A stretch of DNA of 64,000 bases from an uncultured Porphyromonadaceae bacterium (GCA_947253625.1 CAMYAB010000008.1:5082-69081); one strand, 5' to 3'; shown: positions 15,824 to 24,988, numbered from the stretch's first letter. The notes: a model not told the origin generated them from the sequence alone. A program made the numbers and translations.

Positions 15824-17437
15824 TTACTTCGTCTTTGCGTCCCACCATAGTTTTGTAGTCATATTATCACTGCCCTTGAGGTAGTCGTTGACGGCTTGGT
15901 TCACGTACTTACCGTTTTCCTTCTTGTACTCCTCTTGTGGATAGGGCATGCGTCGCGGTCCAGCAAAAGAGTCAACCATGCCGTTGCTCTTGTTGCCCGT
16001 TTGGGTAGAGGGTATCCGGTGTGGGTATCCGGTCCGTCTAAAGTCCGCCCATGCCTCATTGCCAAGCATCCAGTTGGCGATCCACTTTTGGATGATGATC
16101 CTCTCTTGCTTCTTCTCCGTGGTGGCGTTTTCGTCCCACTTCACGGTGATGTCCGAGAGAGGTCTGCTGTAGCTATTGATATCAGCCGGGTCCTTGTAGG
16201 TTGCCGGGATGTTCTCATCGTTGTTGAGGTACTCCTCCACGCCGTCCACTTTGTACTGGTCGAATGAGAGACGTATACCGGTATTGTATAGGTTCTCAGG
16301 AGTGTCACCCATGTCGAAGCCAAACACCGCTGCCGCCTCGGCTCTCAAAAACGCCACCTCGCTCGCATTCATCCAAGTGATAGGATCCGTCTCCCTCACC
16401 AGGATGCCCGAGTACTTCCTGCCCGTAGAAACGAGGTTGGGGATGACGATCCCCCTTCGGAGGCCGACATACTCCTGCCCCTCCCACTCCGATGGTACGA
16501 AGTAGGCTTCTCTTCTGGGGTCTTTGTAGCCGTTCATGTAGGTCGTGATATCTGCTGCTGCATGAGAGTCTCCTCCGGTCAAGCAACCGGTAGGGGTATT
16601 GTACCTGGAGGCAATATAGTAGGGGTTTCGGATGGTTCCAAAGTACTTCCAGGTTGCGTTTTCCGAGTTGGAGGTGATCAGCCCCACCGGGGACTTCACC
16701 GCCTCCTCGGCCATCTTTTGAGACAGCTCCTTGTCTGCATAGACGATGCGCATCGCCAGACGCAATTTCAGGGAGTTGGCAAACTTTGCCCACTTAGCGG
16801 GGTCCCCGTAGTAGACCTTGTCGGCTGGGAGATAGTAGTAGCCCTTGCCGGTCAGCTCCTTGATCGACTGATCTAGGTCTGCAAAGTAGGCCTTGAAGAG
16901 CTCCGGCTCACTGTCGTAGGGGTTAGCGATATCCTGAGCTACTGTCGTAATTTTGGAGTACGGTGTTGGTCCGTAGGTATCGGATATGCGGTGCATGGCA
17001 GCCACCTTGATGATCCGTGCTATGGCAGCAAGGATGGGGTTGCCTTTGCGGTCCGAGTTTCCGACGATGATCGCATAGTTCGTGTAGAGCTCGGGCATCA
17101 CCTTGTCACTGTTCATGAAGACATTCGTCCAGTTGTTGGTGGGGTTGAAGTTGCTGATCGTCGCTCCCCAACCACTCTGAGAGTCTGCGAAGTACCCGCC
17201 CATCGTTCCCCCAAGCAAGAGGTCGGTAAACTGCAGGGTGTTGACATCTGCAGACATGACTGCCCCGGACAATCCGGCAAAAGCCGCCCCCAGCAGGTAG
17301 TTATCGGCAGAGAGGTCATCGGGCTGGTAGGGATGGGAGTTGATCTCCTTGAATCCTCCGGTGCAAGCCACACTCGCAAGAGACAGGCCGGCAACTGTGA
17401 GTAGTCGAAAAATATAGCTCATCTTATGCATTATCAA
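15824..17437 (-). CDS. SusD/RagB-family glycan-binding lipoprotein
   Basis: A 537-residue SusD-like protein, closer to the SusD-like_2 group. The signal (MIMHKMSYIFRLLTVAGLSL, lipobox SVAC) precedes GFKEINSHPYQPDD; an alternative start is Met6. Typical segments are NNWTNVF, ISDTYGPTPYS, GDPAKWAKFANSLKLRLAMR and the C-terminal NEAWADFRRTGYPH. SusD proteins form a lid over the paired SusC barrel and bind the glycan. The gene overlaps the susC stop by 4 bases, so the pair is coupled. Confidence 0.93.
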   Translation of the reverse strand: MIMHKMSYIFRLLTVAGLSLASVACTGGFKEINSHPYQPDDLSADNYLLGAAFAGLSGAVMSADVNTLQFTDLLLGGTMGGYFADSQSGWGATISNFNPTNNWTNVFMNSDKVMPELYTNYAIIVGNSDRKGNPILAAIARIIKVAAMHRISDTYGPTPYSKITTVAQDIANPYDSEPELFKAYFADLDQSIKELTGKGYYYLPADKVYYGDPAKWAKFANSLKLRLAMRIVYADKELSQKMAEEAVKSPVGLITSNSENATWKYFGTIRNPYYIASRYNTPTGCLTGGDSHAAADITTYMNGYKDPRREAYFVPSEWEGQEYVGLRRGIVIPNLVSTGRKYSGILVRETDPITWMNASEVAFLRAEAAAVFGFDMGDTPENLYNTGIRLSFDQYKVDGVEEYLNNDENIPATYKDPADINSYSRPLSDITVKWDENATTEKKQERIIIQKWIANWMLGNEAWADFRRTGYPHRIPSTQTGNKSNGMVDSFAGPRRMPYPQEEYKKENGKYVNQAVNDYLKGSDNMTTKLWWDAKTK

Positions 17438-20400
17438 AATTTCATGTTTAGGCTGATACCAACACTTCTCAAGGAGGGCATCATGAAGTAGTCAATCCCG
17501 TCGTAAAAGTTGCCCGTAGTGGCGACACTCTCCGGGTCAAAGGGTGCCTTGTTGTACAGCATCAGCAGGTTGCGACCCACTGCGGTCACGGTAAGGTCAC
17601 AGACTTCACCGAGCCACTTGCGGGGGATCGTGTAGCCGATCGAGGCCTCCTGCAGCCGGACGTTGGTGGCTGAGTAGGTATAGTACTGAGGTACGCCCTT
17701 GGTGCCGATGGTCGAGTACCACGACTCCGGGTTCACTCGGTCACTGCCATTGACGAGGACATACCCTCTGTCTCTGGCGAGTGCAGAGGCTTCGCTCACC
17801 CCGTACTCATCGAGGAGGCTCTGTGTCCTGGAGTAGCCCACGCCACCAATACGTGCGCTCACCAAGCACCCCACGGTCACGCCGTAGATGCTAAAGTCAT
17901 TTCGCCAAGCCATGTTGGCCTTTGGGAGCACACTACCCAGCTTGATGTAGTCTTTTAGAGACTTTATGTCAGCCGTTGCCAGCGTCTGTCCGCGACCGAT
18001 CAGGATATCGTGGTTGCTGTCTCTCTGCAGGTCCACTCTGGAGTAGAGGTCGCCCATACTGCCCCCCTTGCGGAGGATGAAGCGGGCGTCACCCATACCG
18101 CCCATGTCGAGCGACTCTATCGAGAAGCGACTCCCGGTGAGGGGGTTGGTCACATCCTCGGCTAGCGACAGGATCTTGTTTTGGTTGGTGGAGAAGGTGT
18201 AGTTGGAGGACCAGCCGAACCACCCCCACGTATTGCTGTACCCCAATGACAGCTCCACACCTTGGTTGAGCACGGCACCGGTCTGCACATACATCTTGGA
18301 GTAGGCACCGCCACCTAGTTGTGGGTCAAAGGTCTGGTTGCCTGTTACAGCATGGTAGTAGGTCAGATCGAGATTCAGGTGCCCAAAAAGCTTTGTCGAC
18401 AATCCCGCCTCATAGGAGTTGGTTCGCTCGGGCAGGAGGTTGTACACGGGGTAGGTAGTGGTGTTCTTCCATACATTCTTGCTGCTGTCCCATTCATACG
18501 TTGGATTGGCGATGAATCTTGGGAAAGGGGCACCCACCGAGGCAAAGGAGCCTCTAACCTTGAGGAAGGAGACAAACTTGGGTAGCTCAAAGATCTCAGA
18601 GAGCACCGTAGAGAGCCCCACTGATGGGTAAAAGAAAGAGCTATGTACCGACTTGGGCCCGGCCAGCTGAGAGGGCCAGTCGTTACGCCCGGTCAGGGTG
18701 AGATAGACCATGCTACGATACCCCACCTCCAGAGAGCCATAGAGTGCTTGTGTCTGCTCTCGCCATCCATCCTGGATGCGCTTGGTGTTGGAGGGGCTCA
18801 GGTTTTGGATCGAAAAGAAGTTGGGCAGCCCGGCCGGCTCTCCCTCCACTTTGCCATCCGAGATGGGTCCCCTGTTTTCGATGAGGTTGTTTTGCACATC
18901 GGAGATCGAAGCACCGAGGTTGGCATCGACCGACCACGAGTTGCCGAAGTGCTTGTTGATTGAGAGCAACAGGTCTCCGTACATCTGCTTGTCGTGGATG
19001 CGCTGTATGCCGTAGAGACCGCGTTCAGACTTTTCGGTCAGCTGGTTGTTGGTCGAAGCGTAGTTTTTGGTCTCATAGTCGGTGGTGCTGTTGTCCAGTC
19101 GGGCACGACCGGAGAGGGTGAGCCAGTCCAAGATCTTGTAGGAGAGCGAAGCATTGAGCATGTACCGATTCTTGTTGTTCTCTCGGAGATTGCGATAGGC
19201 TACCCAGTAGGGGTTTTGCATCACCAGCGATCCACCGGATCCTACCGGCCAGTACTGAGTGGAGAGCTGGCGCTCCTCGTCGTACCGCTCATACATACGG
19301 ATATCCTCCCAGTCATTGCCTCGGGGGAAAAGGTAGGCACCGGTCAGGGGGTTGCCGTACACACCTTGGTTGACCATGTTGCGGTCATACTGCTTCACGT
19401 AGCCCGCCCCTAGGTCCAGGGTCATCTTGTCATCCAGGAAGTGGGTCGTGTGCCTGATGTTGAAGTTGTACCTATTGTACTTGTTGTTGGGCACTATGCC
19501 ATCCGAGTGTACAGACGCCACGGAGAGGTAGGTCTGGTTTTGGGCATTGCCGGTGGAGAGGGAGATGTTGTTGGAGAATATTGTCCCGGTGCCCAAGAAA
19601 TCATTGACCGGGTTGTACCCACAGTCGTCCGAGCAGGCTAGCTTTCGTCCCCACGACTTGTCTAGAACCACCTCCTTGGAGAGACCGCTACCGGTACCGT
19701 ATCTGTTTTGAAATCTCGGGGTGACAAAGGCTTTCACCCACTCAGATGAGCTGCCCACAGTCAGTCGCACCCGTCCGTCCTTACCGGTCTTGGTCGTGAT
19801 CACAATAGCACCGTTGGCCGCAGCCGAACCATAGAGTGCCGCCGCAGCCGCACCGGTCAGCACCGACATAGACTCGATATCCTCGGGGTTGAGGTCGGCT
19901 ATTGGGTCGGTGAAGCCGGAGGAGTCAAACTCCTTTCCCGCCTTTCTCGAGTGCGTATAGATCGGCACTCCGTCGATCACGTAGAGAGCGTTGTTGGAGC
20001 CCTCTATGGACTTGGTACCACGCATCACCACCTTGCTGGCGCCACCGATACCGGCGGACGACGCATTGATGTTGACACCTGCCACCTTGCCCGACAGTGC
20101 GTTGATGAAGTTGACATCCTTCACCCGTGTCAGCTCGTCATCCTTTAGCTCTTGCACATTGTAGGATAGAGCTTTCTCCGAGCGCTTGATACCCAGTGCG
20201 GTTACGACCACCTCATCCAGGAGCTCGGTATCTTCGGTCAGTGTGACATCGATGCGTGTCATCCCATTCACAGGACGATCCACGGTGCTCATCCCCACAA
20301 ACGAAAAACGAAGCGTCGCCTTGGCGGGCACCTCCCGAAGCGTATAGTGCCCATCGATGTTGGTTACTGTACCTGTGCCGGACTTGCCGACCACCTGTAC

Positions 20401-20544
20401 CGTGACACCCGGCATAGGGAGCCCATCAGAGTCCGAGACTGTACCGGACACGGTTAGGGTCTGCGCATAGAGCGTGCCGGACAAAAAGAAGACCAGCAAG
20501 CCGTACACGAGCCGGAGGAGAGAAAAGTTGGATTCTCTAATCAT
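17434..20544 (-). CDS. SusC/RagA-family TonB-linked outer-membrane transporter
   Basis: A 1036-residue TonB-dependent importer. The signal peptide ends LYAQ near residue 28; a carboxypeptidase-regulatory-like domain follows (VSGTVSDSDGLPMPGVTVQV to about residue 105); then the motif LLDEVVVTALGIKR (about 108-121), the plug and the beta barrel to the C-terminal NMKF. It imports glycan fragments with the SusD encoded next. It is the first gene of a six-gene operon ending at 9940. Upstream on its strand there is a TATCTTTG -7 element (20631-20638). No anti-sigma factor, hybrid two-component or SusR regulator lies in the window, so the regulator is elsewhere. Confidence 0.95.
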   Translation of the reverse strand: MIRESNFSLLRLVYGLLVFFLSGTLYAQTLTVSGTVSDSDGLPMPGVTVQVVGKSGTGTVTNIDGHYTLREVPAKATLRFSFVGMSTVDRPVNGMTRIDVTLTEDTELLDEVVVTALGIKRSEKALSYNVQELKDDELTRVKDVNFINALSGKVAGVNINASSAGIGGASKVVMRGTKSIEGSNNALYVIDGVPIYTHSRKAGKEFDSSGFTDPIADLNPEDIESMSVLTGAAAAALYGSAAANGAIVITTKTGKDGRVRLTVGSSSEWVKAFVTPRFQNRYGTGSGLSKEVVLDKSWGRKLACSDDCGYNPVNDFLGTGTIFSNNISLSTGNAQNQTYLSVASVHSDGIVPNNKYNRYNFNIRHTTHFLDDKMTLDLGAGYVKQYDRNMVNQGVYGNPLTGAYLFPRGNDWEDIRMYERYDEERQLSTQYWPVGSGGSLVMQNPYWVAYRNLRENNKNRYMLNASLSYKILDWLTLSGRARLDNSTTDYETKNYASTNNQLTEKSERGLYGIQRIHDKQMYGDLLLSINKHFGNSWSVDANLGASISDVQNNLIENRGPISDGKVEGEPAGLPNFFSIQNLSPSNTKRIQDGWREQTQALYGSLEVGYRSMVYLTLTGRNDWPSQLAGPKSVHSSFFYPSVGLSTVLSEIFELPKFVSFLKVRGSFASVGAPFPRFIANPTYEWDSSKNVWKNTTTYPVYNLLPERTNSYEAGLSTKLFGHLNLDLTYYHAVTGNQTFDPQLGGGAYSKMYVQTGAVLNQGVELSLGYSNTWGWFGWSSNYTFSTNQNKILSLAEDVTNPLTGSRFSIESLDMGGMGDARFILRKGGSMGDLYSRVDLQRDSNHDILIGRGQTLATADIKSLKDYIKLGSVLPKANMAWRNDFSIYGVTVGCLVSARIGGVGYSRTQSLLDEYGVSEASALARDRGYVLVNGSDRVNPESWYSTIGTKGVPQYYTYSATNVRLQEASIGYTIPRKWLGEVCDLTVTAVGRNLLMLYNKAPFDPESVATTGNFYDGIDYFMMPSLRSVGISLNMKF

Positions 20545-20630
20545 GCTATTGTGTTATTGAGAGTGATAATTATAGTGTTGTGGCTTTCAAAATGGAAGCG
20601 CAACAAGGTTTATTCTTAGTTTCTTTTCCG

Positions 20631-20638
20631 CAAAGATA
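20631..20638 (-). promoter_or_regulatory. -7 element of susC operon
   Basis: TATCTTTG on the minus strand, 87 bases before the susC start, matches TAnnTTTG. The -33 region has no TTTG, which suits a regulated promoter. Confidence 0.55.
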
Positions 20639-20830
20639 GCAAATAAATAAAAGAAATGGGGGGGAGTGTTTATTTTTTATAAACGGGCTAGTGATTAGCG
20701 TAGATACGAAAAATCAATTCCACCGATCGTACCTCCTCCGAACTCCAAAAACGAACTGCTCTTACTCGGATGACCGGTTTGTCAAATGCAATCAAGCCTA
20801 CTGTGCATCTCCCCCTCTCCGACATGCTAC

Positions 20831-20862
20831 TTTGGATAAACTAAGGGAAAAAGATACCTTTG
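20831..20862 (+). promoter_or_regulatory. Promoter of small lipoprotein gene
   Basis: TTTG (20831-20834), a 20-base spacer and TACCTTTG (20855-20862) match the Bacteroidota consensus very well. The site lies 36 bases before the ATG at 20898, which supports that start rather than upstream ones. Confidence 0.75.
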
Positions 20863-20897
20863 CGACAATACGTATTATTTATGTCCAACTAGCTAGT

Positions 20898-21395
20898 ATG
20901 AAAAGATTTATTACGACTTTAGCTATCGCCACCATTGTCTTGGCCGGATGTACAGACAAGAAGGCCGAAAAGGATGATACCACAGCGACAGAAGTCGCTC
21001 AGGAGGTCACCACACAAGAGGCGGCTACTCCAAAGGTTGACTCAGAGGCGGCAAAATCCCTAATCACCCAGCTCTACACCGATCTTTATGTCAACGAGAT
21101 CTCCAACGACAAGAGGGCAGGATTCCTTGGCGACAAGCTTAATGCAAAGCTAAACGAGATGGATGGAGAGATGGCACTGATAGACTACGATCCGTTTATC
21201 GACGCACAGGACTATGACGCCAAGAGTGTCCAATCCTCACTCACCATCACGGAGTTGTCCGATGGCCTTTTTCAGGTGGAGGTAGAGCCTCTGAAGGGGT
21301 ACAAGAAGACTCTCCGGCTGACACTGGGCCTTGAAAATGGGGCACTAAAGATCCTTGATATCCCCAGCGACCCCAATATTTCGGTTCTGAAGTAG
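20898..21395 (+). CDS. Small lipoprotein of unknown function
   Basis: A 165-residue lipoprotein: signal MKRFITTLAIATIVLAGC, then a Thr/Glu-rich linker (residues 20-48) and a compact domain from about residue 50. The domain includes AKSLITQLYTDLY and ends with YKKTLRLTLGLENGALKILD, which resembles DUF3828-like periplasmic domains, but I would not assign a family. The frame extends upstream to 20691, but the promoter at 20831-20862 and the lipoprotein signal fix the start at 20898. It is divergent from the susC operon and has its own promoter. Confidence 0.8.
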   Translation: MKRFITTLAIATIVLAGCTDKKAEKDDTTATEVAQEVTTQEAATPKVDSEAAKSLITQLYTDLYVNEISNDKRAGFLGDKLNAKLNEMDGEMALIDYDPFIDAQDYDAKSVQSSLTITELSDGLFQVEVEPLKGYKKTLRLTLGLENGALKILDIPSDPNISVLK

Positions 21396-21415
21396 GCCGA
21401 CCAAACCATCATGCA

Positions 21416-21456
21416 CAAAGGGGTGTGCCGGTTTTGACCATCGGCACCCCCCTTTG
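21416..21456 (+). terminator. Hairpin after lipoprotein gene
   Basis: CAAAGGGGTGTGCCG pairs with CGGCACCCCCCTTTG with one mismatch, 20 bases past the stop. No T run follows. Confidence 0.45.
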
Positions 21457-21628
21457 GGTATATCGCCCGGTGGGGATGCGTGCCGGCGGCAGGGCGCATA
21501 GCGACCGAAGGAGGCAACCGGGTTGTGATGACCAAAGTGTACAGTACTAAATATTGTAGCTGTTGAGAACAACTAATACTCCCGACCCCACTAGTTGACG
21601 TACCCCCTATCTTTGGTGGTAGGAAATC

Positions 21629-21744
21629 TTCTATCCGTCCAAGCGATTGCTTCTATCCGTGAAAAAGATCGCTTCTATCCGTGAAAAATTTCGCTTCTAT
21701 CCGTGAAACTCAAGGCGCTGTATAAGTGTTTGATTATCAATATC
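21629..21744 (+). repeat. 22-bp-unit intergenic repeat, copy B
   Basis: Four units begin at 21629, 21651, 21673 and 21695, exactly 22 bp apart; the first carries the CCGTCCAAGCGATTGC variant. The tail AAGTGTTTGATTATCAATATC ends at 21744. Downstream similarity to copy A continues (CCCAAAAATGGCCTGTTTTT, then GTGTCGGACTTTGCCGACC near 21815). Confidence 0.88.
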
Positions 21745-21875
21745 CCACAAGATGGGGCTTTTGCCCAAAAATGGCCTGTTTTTTTGCCTTTTTGGGGGGC
21801 CTTTTGGTTGGGAAAAGTGTCGGACTTTGCCGACCTGTTTTGCAACCACTGGCGGGGGGCGACCGGCGTCCTTTG

Positions 21876-21999
21876 GAGACTGTTGCACGAAGGCGATATG
21901 CTGCGTTGCTTTCGGAATTCGGGCTAGGTCACGTACGTGAGTACGCTCCCTTCGCCCTCATCCTCAGCGCCTTGCATCTCATCCTTCGTGCAAAGTCTC
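21876..21999. repeat. MITE-like imperfect inverted repeat with central palindrome
   Basis: GAGACTGTTGCACGAAGG (21876-21893) and CCTTCGTGCAAAGTCTC (21983-21999) are inverted ends. The interior halves are loosely complementary and the centre is the perfect 12-bp palindrome TCACGTACGTGA (21929-21940). A further CTTCGTGCAACATTCTC partial end lies at about 22031-22047. No gene is credible here. Confidence 0.6.
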
Positions 22000-22120
22000 A
22001 GCACATTTTAGCAAATGTGCGAGAATGGCACTTCGTGCAACATTCTCTTTTGGTGGGGCGGAGGCTCTAGTGGGGGCTGTTTTTGGGGGTTGCTTCTTGG
22101 TCGCGCATTTTTTTATGCCA

Positions 22121-22159
22121 AAAGAGACCGGCCCGGGGTGCCCCCTGACCGGTCTCTTT
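22121..22159 (-). terminator. Terminator of EF-G-like gene
   Basis: AAAGAGACCGG (22121-22131) pairs perfectly with CCGGTCTCTTT (22149-22159), 23 bases past the minus-strand stop, followed on that strand by a TTTT run. Confidence 0.75.
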
Positions 22160-22181
22160 CGTGCTCGCTTGGCTGTAGTCT

Positions 22182-24332
22182 CTACTCTTCGTCGTGGTGT
22201 GCGGCTAGGAGTTGCTCTTGGACGTCTTGTGGTACAAGCTCGTAGTCGGCAAACTCCATCGTGAACGACCCTCTACCTCCTGTGATAGAGCTGAGTGTCG
22301 TGGAGTAGGTGGAGAGTTCTTTGAGTGGTACTCTGGCGTTGAGCTCTTCGTAGCCATTTTGGCTCTCCATGCCTAGGATGAGTGCTCGGCGGTTTTGGAG
22401 GTCGCTCATGGTGTCTCCCATGAATTCTGCCGGGATCTGTACTTTTATGGTATAGATGGGCTCAAGTACTTTGGGACCTGCCTTCCGGAAGGCTTCGCTG
22501 AATGCGTTTCGTCCGGCTAGCATGAAGGAGACTTCGTTGCTGTCTACCGGGTGCATCTTGCCGTCGTAGATGATCACACGTACATCTCGGGCATAGGAGC
22601 CAGTCAGTGGTCCACGCTCCATCCGCTCCATGATCCCTTTTTGGATGGCGGGGATGAACCTTGCATCAATGGCTCCGCCTACGATGCTGTTGACGATCAC
22701 CAGCTTGCCCCCCCACTCTAGGTCCACGACGATGGTGTCTTTGGGCGAGGTCTTGATCTCTTGCCCATCCAGCTTGTAGACTCCGGGCTGAGGCATCCCC
22801 TCAGTATAGGGCTCGACGATCAGGTGTACTTCGCCAAACTGTCCTGCTCCACCGGATTGTTTTTTGTGTCGGTAGTCGGCTCGTGCTGCCTTGGTGATTG
22901 TTTCGCGGTAGGGGATCCTGGGCTCTTGAAACTCTACCGGGATCTTGTCGTTGTTTTCGATACGCCACTTGAGGGTGCGTAGGTGAAACTCTCCTTGCCC
23001 GTGTACAATGGTCTGGCGTAGCTCTTTGGACTGCTCGATGACCCAGGTCGGGTCTTCGGCATGCATGCGCTGGAGGGCGGCGTTCATTTTCTCTGAGTCG
23101 CTTGTGTTTTGGGCCACGATGGCTCGTCTAAACTTTGGTGCCGGGTATTCGACGCTGGGCATTGAGTGGGTGACTCCTTTGGTGCACAGGGTGTCTCCTA
23201 CACGCACATCTTTTAGCTTCACTGTGCAGCCAATGTCACCGGCTTTCATCTCGGTCAGGCGCATCTTGGAGGGTCCGTATGGGACTAGGAGCTGGGTGAT
23301 CCGCTCTTTGGTCTCATCTCGTGTGGTGTTGTATAGGTCGTCTCCCTCATGCACGGTGCCACTCAGGACCTTGAAGTACATCACTTCGCCAACGTGTGGC
23401 TCTAGGTCGCACTTGAAAAAGTAGAGGATCGTGGGGCCGTTGCTGTCGGGGACAATAGGTGTGCCGTCTGCCGCTGTGGGGGGCTCTAGCTTGTCGGTGC
23501 AGGGGACAATGTCGCCCAAAAACTCTAGTGTCCGGCGCACGCACATGTCCTTGCCGGCACTGACACAAAAGACGGGGAACATGTCTCGGTTGATCAGCCC
23601 TTGACGGATGCCTTGGCGCATCTCATCCTCGGTGAGGGTCTCTTTTTCAAAAAAGAGCTCCATCAGGTGATCGTCGTGCTCTGCAGCGGCTTCTACCAGT
23701 GCTTTGTGGTAGGCTCCTGCTCTCTCTTTTTCGCTCTCGGGGATATCCAGCACCTCCGGCTTGCCTCCCTTGGGGCCCCAGCGGTACATTTTGTTGGTCA
23801 GGACATCGACTACTTCATTGAAGTTTGGTCCGGTAGTCACGGGGTATTGTACGGGGACGACCTTGCTGCCAAACTGTTGCTGTAGCTCGTGCAGGCTATT
23901 GTCGTAGTCTGCGTTTTCGTGATCCAGTTGGTTGATGATGAAGATGACCGGCTTTCCGAGCTTTTCGGTCTGTGGAAACTGGTTGACCAGCCCGACCTCG
24001 ACTCCATATTGTGCGTTGACGACCATCAATGCGGTATCGGTCACGTGTAGTGCGCTGACTGCCGCTCCCACAAAGTCGTCACTCCCGGGACAGTCGATGA
24101 AGTTGATCTTGCGGTCTTTCCAGGGGACGGAGAAGAGGGTGGAAAAGACGGAGTAGCCGTACTCTTTTTCGACCGGGAAACGGTCGCTCGTGGTATTTCC
24201 CTCCTCTACGGTGCCTCTGCGATCGATGGCACCGCCCTCAAAAAGCATGGCCTCGGATAGGGTGGTCTTTCCGGAGCCGGAGCTCCCAAGGATGGAAACG
24301 TTTTTGATCTGGTTCGTTTCGTATACGTTCAT
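22182..24332 (-). CDS. fusA2: EF-G paralogue with altered GTPase motifs (EF-G2 type)
   Basis: A 716-residue protein with full EF-G architecture: G domain, domain II, then domains III-V (RKAGPKVLEPIYTIKVQIP and ANRRAL-like NRRALILGME near the C-terminus). The GTPase motifs differ from ordinary EF-G: G1 is GSSGSGKTT (16-24) instead of AHxDAGKTT; G3 is DCPGSDDF (80-87) where DTPGHVDF is usual, so the catalytic His is Ser; G4 is NQLD (134-137) instead of NKMD. Bacteroides thetaiotaomicron has an EF-G2 known to support translation without GTP hydrolysis during starvation, and this gene has the features expected of that class. It is monocistronic, with a terminator at 22121-22159. It is distinct from the housekeeping fusA, which is not in this window. 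Confidence 0.85.
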   Translation of the reverse strand: MNVYETNQIKNVSILGSSGSGKTTLSEAMLFEGGAIDRRGTVEEGNTTSDRFPVEKEYGYSVFSTLFSVPWKDRKINFIDCPGSDDFVGAAVSALHVTDTALMVVNAQYGVEVGLVNQFPQTEKLGKPVIFIINQLDHENADYDNSLHELQQQFGSKVVPVQYPVTTGPNFNEVVDVLTNKMYRWGPKGGKPEVLDIPESEKERAGAYHKALVEAAAEHDDHLMELFFEKETLTEDEMRQGIRQGLINRDMFPVFCVSAGKDMCVRRTLEFLGDIVPCTDKLEPPTAADGTPIVPDSNGPTILYFFKCDLEPHVGEVMYFKVLSGTVHEGDDLYNTTRDETKERITQLLVPYGPSKMRLTEMKAGDIGCTVKLKDVRVGDTLCTKGVTHSMPSVEYPAPKFRRAIVAQNTSDSEKMNAALQRMHAEDPTWVIEQSKELRQTIVHGQGEFHLRTLKWRIENNDKIPVEFQEPRIPYRETITKAARADYRHKKQSGGAGQFGEVHLIVEPYTEGMPQPGVYKLDGQEIKTSPKDTIVVDLEWGGKLVIVNSIVGGAIDARFIPAIQKGIMERMERGPLTGSYARDVRVIIYDGKMHPVDSNEVSFMLAGRNAFSEAFRKAGPKVLEPIYTIKVQIPAEFMGDTMSDLQNRRALILGMESQNGYEELNARVPLKELSTYSTTLSSITGGRGSFTMEFADYELVPQDVQEQLLAAHHDEE

Positions 24333-24499
24333 AGCAAATTTGCAGATTAGGATTATGGTTTTTTGGTCTGGTTGTGGTTTTTGGCAGAGTATGAAGTCCT
24401 TTTGGTGAACAGTAGGTCGGGCTGTTGGACAAGCGGACTACCTCTCATCACCCTAAAGATAAGTAGTTTTCATGATGTAAGCAAATTTAGGGCATACAA

Positions 24500-24543
24500 A
24501 AAGAGACATTTTCTCAGCTCTGTAGCCAAGAAAATGTCTCTTT
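24500..24543 (-). terminator. Terminator after tRNA genes
   Basis: AAAGAGACATTTTCT (24500-24514) pairs perfectly with AGAAAATGTCTCTTT (24529-24543). It lies 21 bases past the tRNA-Leu 3' end on the minus strand. Confidence 0.75.
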
Positions 24544-24564
24544 CTTTGTTTCCTTATCACGCTC

Positions 24565-24654
24565 TGGTACCCGGAGCGGGACTTGAACCCGCACGACCGT
24601 TGTCGGGTCAAAGGAGTTTAAGTCCTTCGTGTCTACCGATTCCACCATCCGGGC
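24565..24654 (-). tRNA. tRNA-Leu (TAA)
   Basis: The minus strand folds as an 90-base class II tRNA: acceptor GCCCGGA with TCCGGGT, D-arm TGGTGGAATCGGTAGACA, anticodon arm with ACTTAAACT (anticodon TAA), long variable arm, and T-arm GCGGGTTCAAGTCCCGC. The 3' CCA is encoded. Confidence 0.95.
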
Positions 24655-24666
24655 GGGTAGATCATG

Positions 24667-24739
24667 AGCGGAAGACGGGACTCGAACCCGCGACCCCAAC
24701 CTTGGCAAGGTTGTGCTCTACCAACTGAGCTACTTCCGC
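24667..24739 (-). tRNA. tRNA-Gly (GCC)
   Basis: The minus strand gives a 73-base tRNA: acceptor GCGGAAG with CTTCCGC, D-arm TAGCTCAGTTGGTAGAGCA, anticodon loop CTTGCCAAG (GCC), and T-arm CGGGTTCGAGTCCCG. CCA is not encoded. It precedes tRNA-Leu by 12 bases, probably in one transcript. Confidence 0.95.
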
Positions 24740-24755
24740 GTTTTTGTTTCGTGCA

Positions 24756-24786
24756 CAAAGGTACCAAAACATTTTGGATCGCCAAA
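24756..24786 (-). promoter_or_regulatory. Promoter of tRNA-Gly/tRNA-Leu
   Basis: On the minus strand TTTG (24783-24786), a 19-base spacer and TACCTTTG (24756-24763) match the consensus, 17 bases before the tRNA-Gly 5' end. Confidence 0.75.
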
Positions 24787-24925
24787 ATATTTGTCCAAAA
24801 GCTTTTGTCCGTCGGACTGGGATGCTGTGGGTGCTGCATTTATGCGGTGACCGGTGGTAGTGTGTATAGGTGGCTTTCGTGATTTTGGGGGAAGCCTGGG
24901 TGAGTCGTGGGATGAAGAAAGATGG

Positions 24926-24933
24926 TATCTTTG
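24926..24933 (+). promoter_or_regulatory. -7 element of EamA gene
   Basis: TATCTTTG, 56 bases before the chosen start, fits TAnnTTTG. The -33 match is poor. Confidence 0.45.
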
Positions 24934-24988
24934 TGTTTCTGAAAAAAGAAGACGCTCATATGCCACAATGGTATTATCTCTTTGGGTC

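Noticed and set aside
21703..21927. Possible small proteins encoded by the tails of the 22-bp repeat copies
   Set aside because: The frames around the tail are similar between copies, but stops and frame changes differ, no ATG with ribosome-binding site is shared, and the similarity is explained by DNA repeat conservation.
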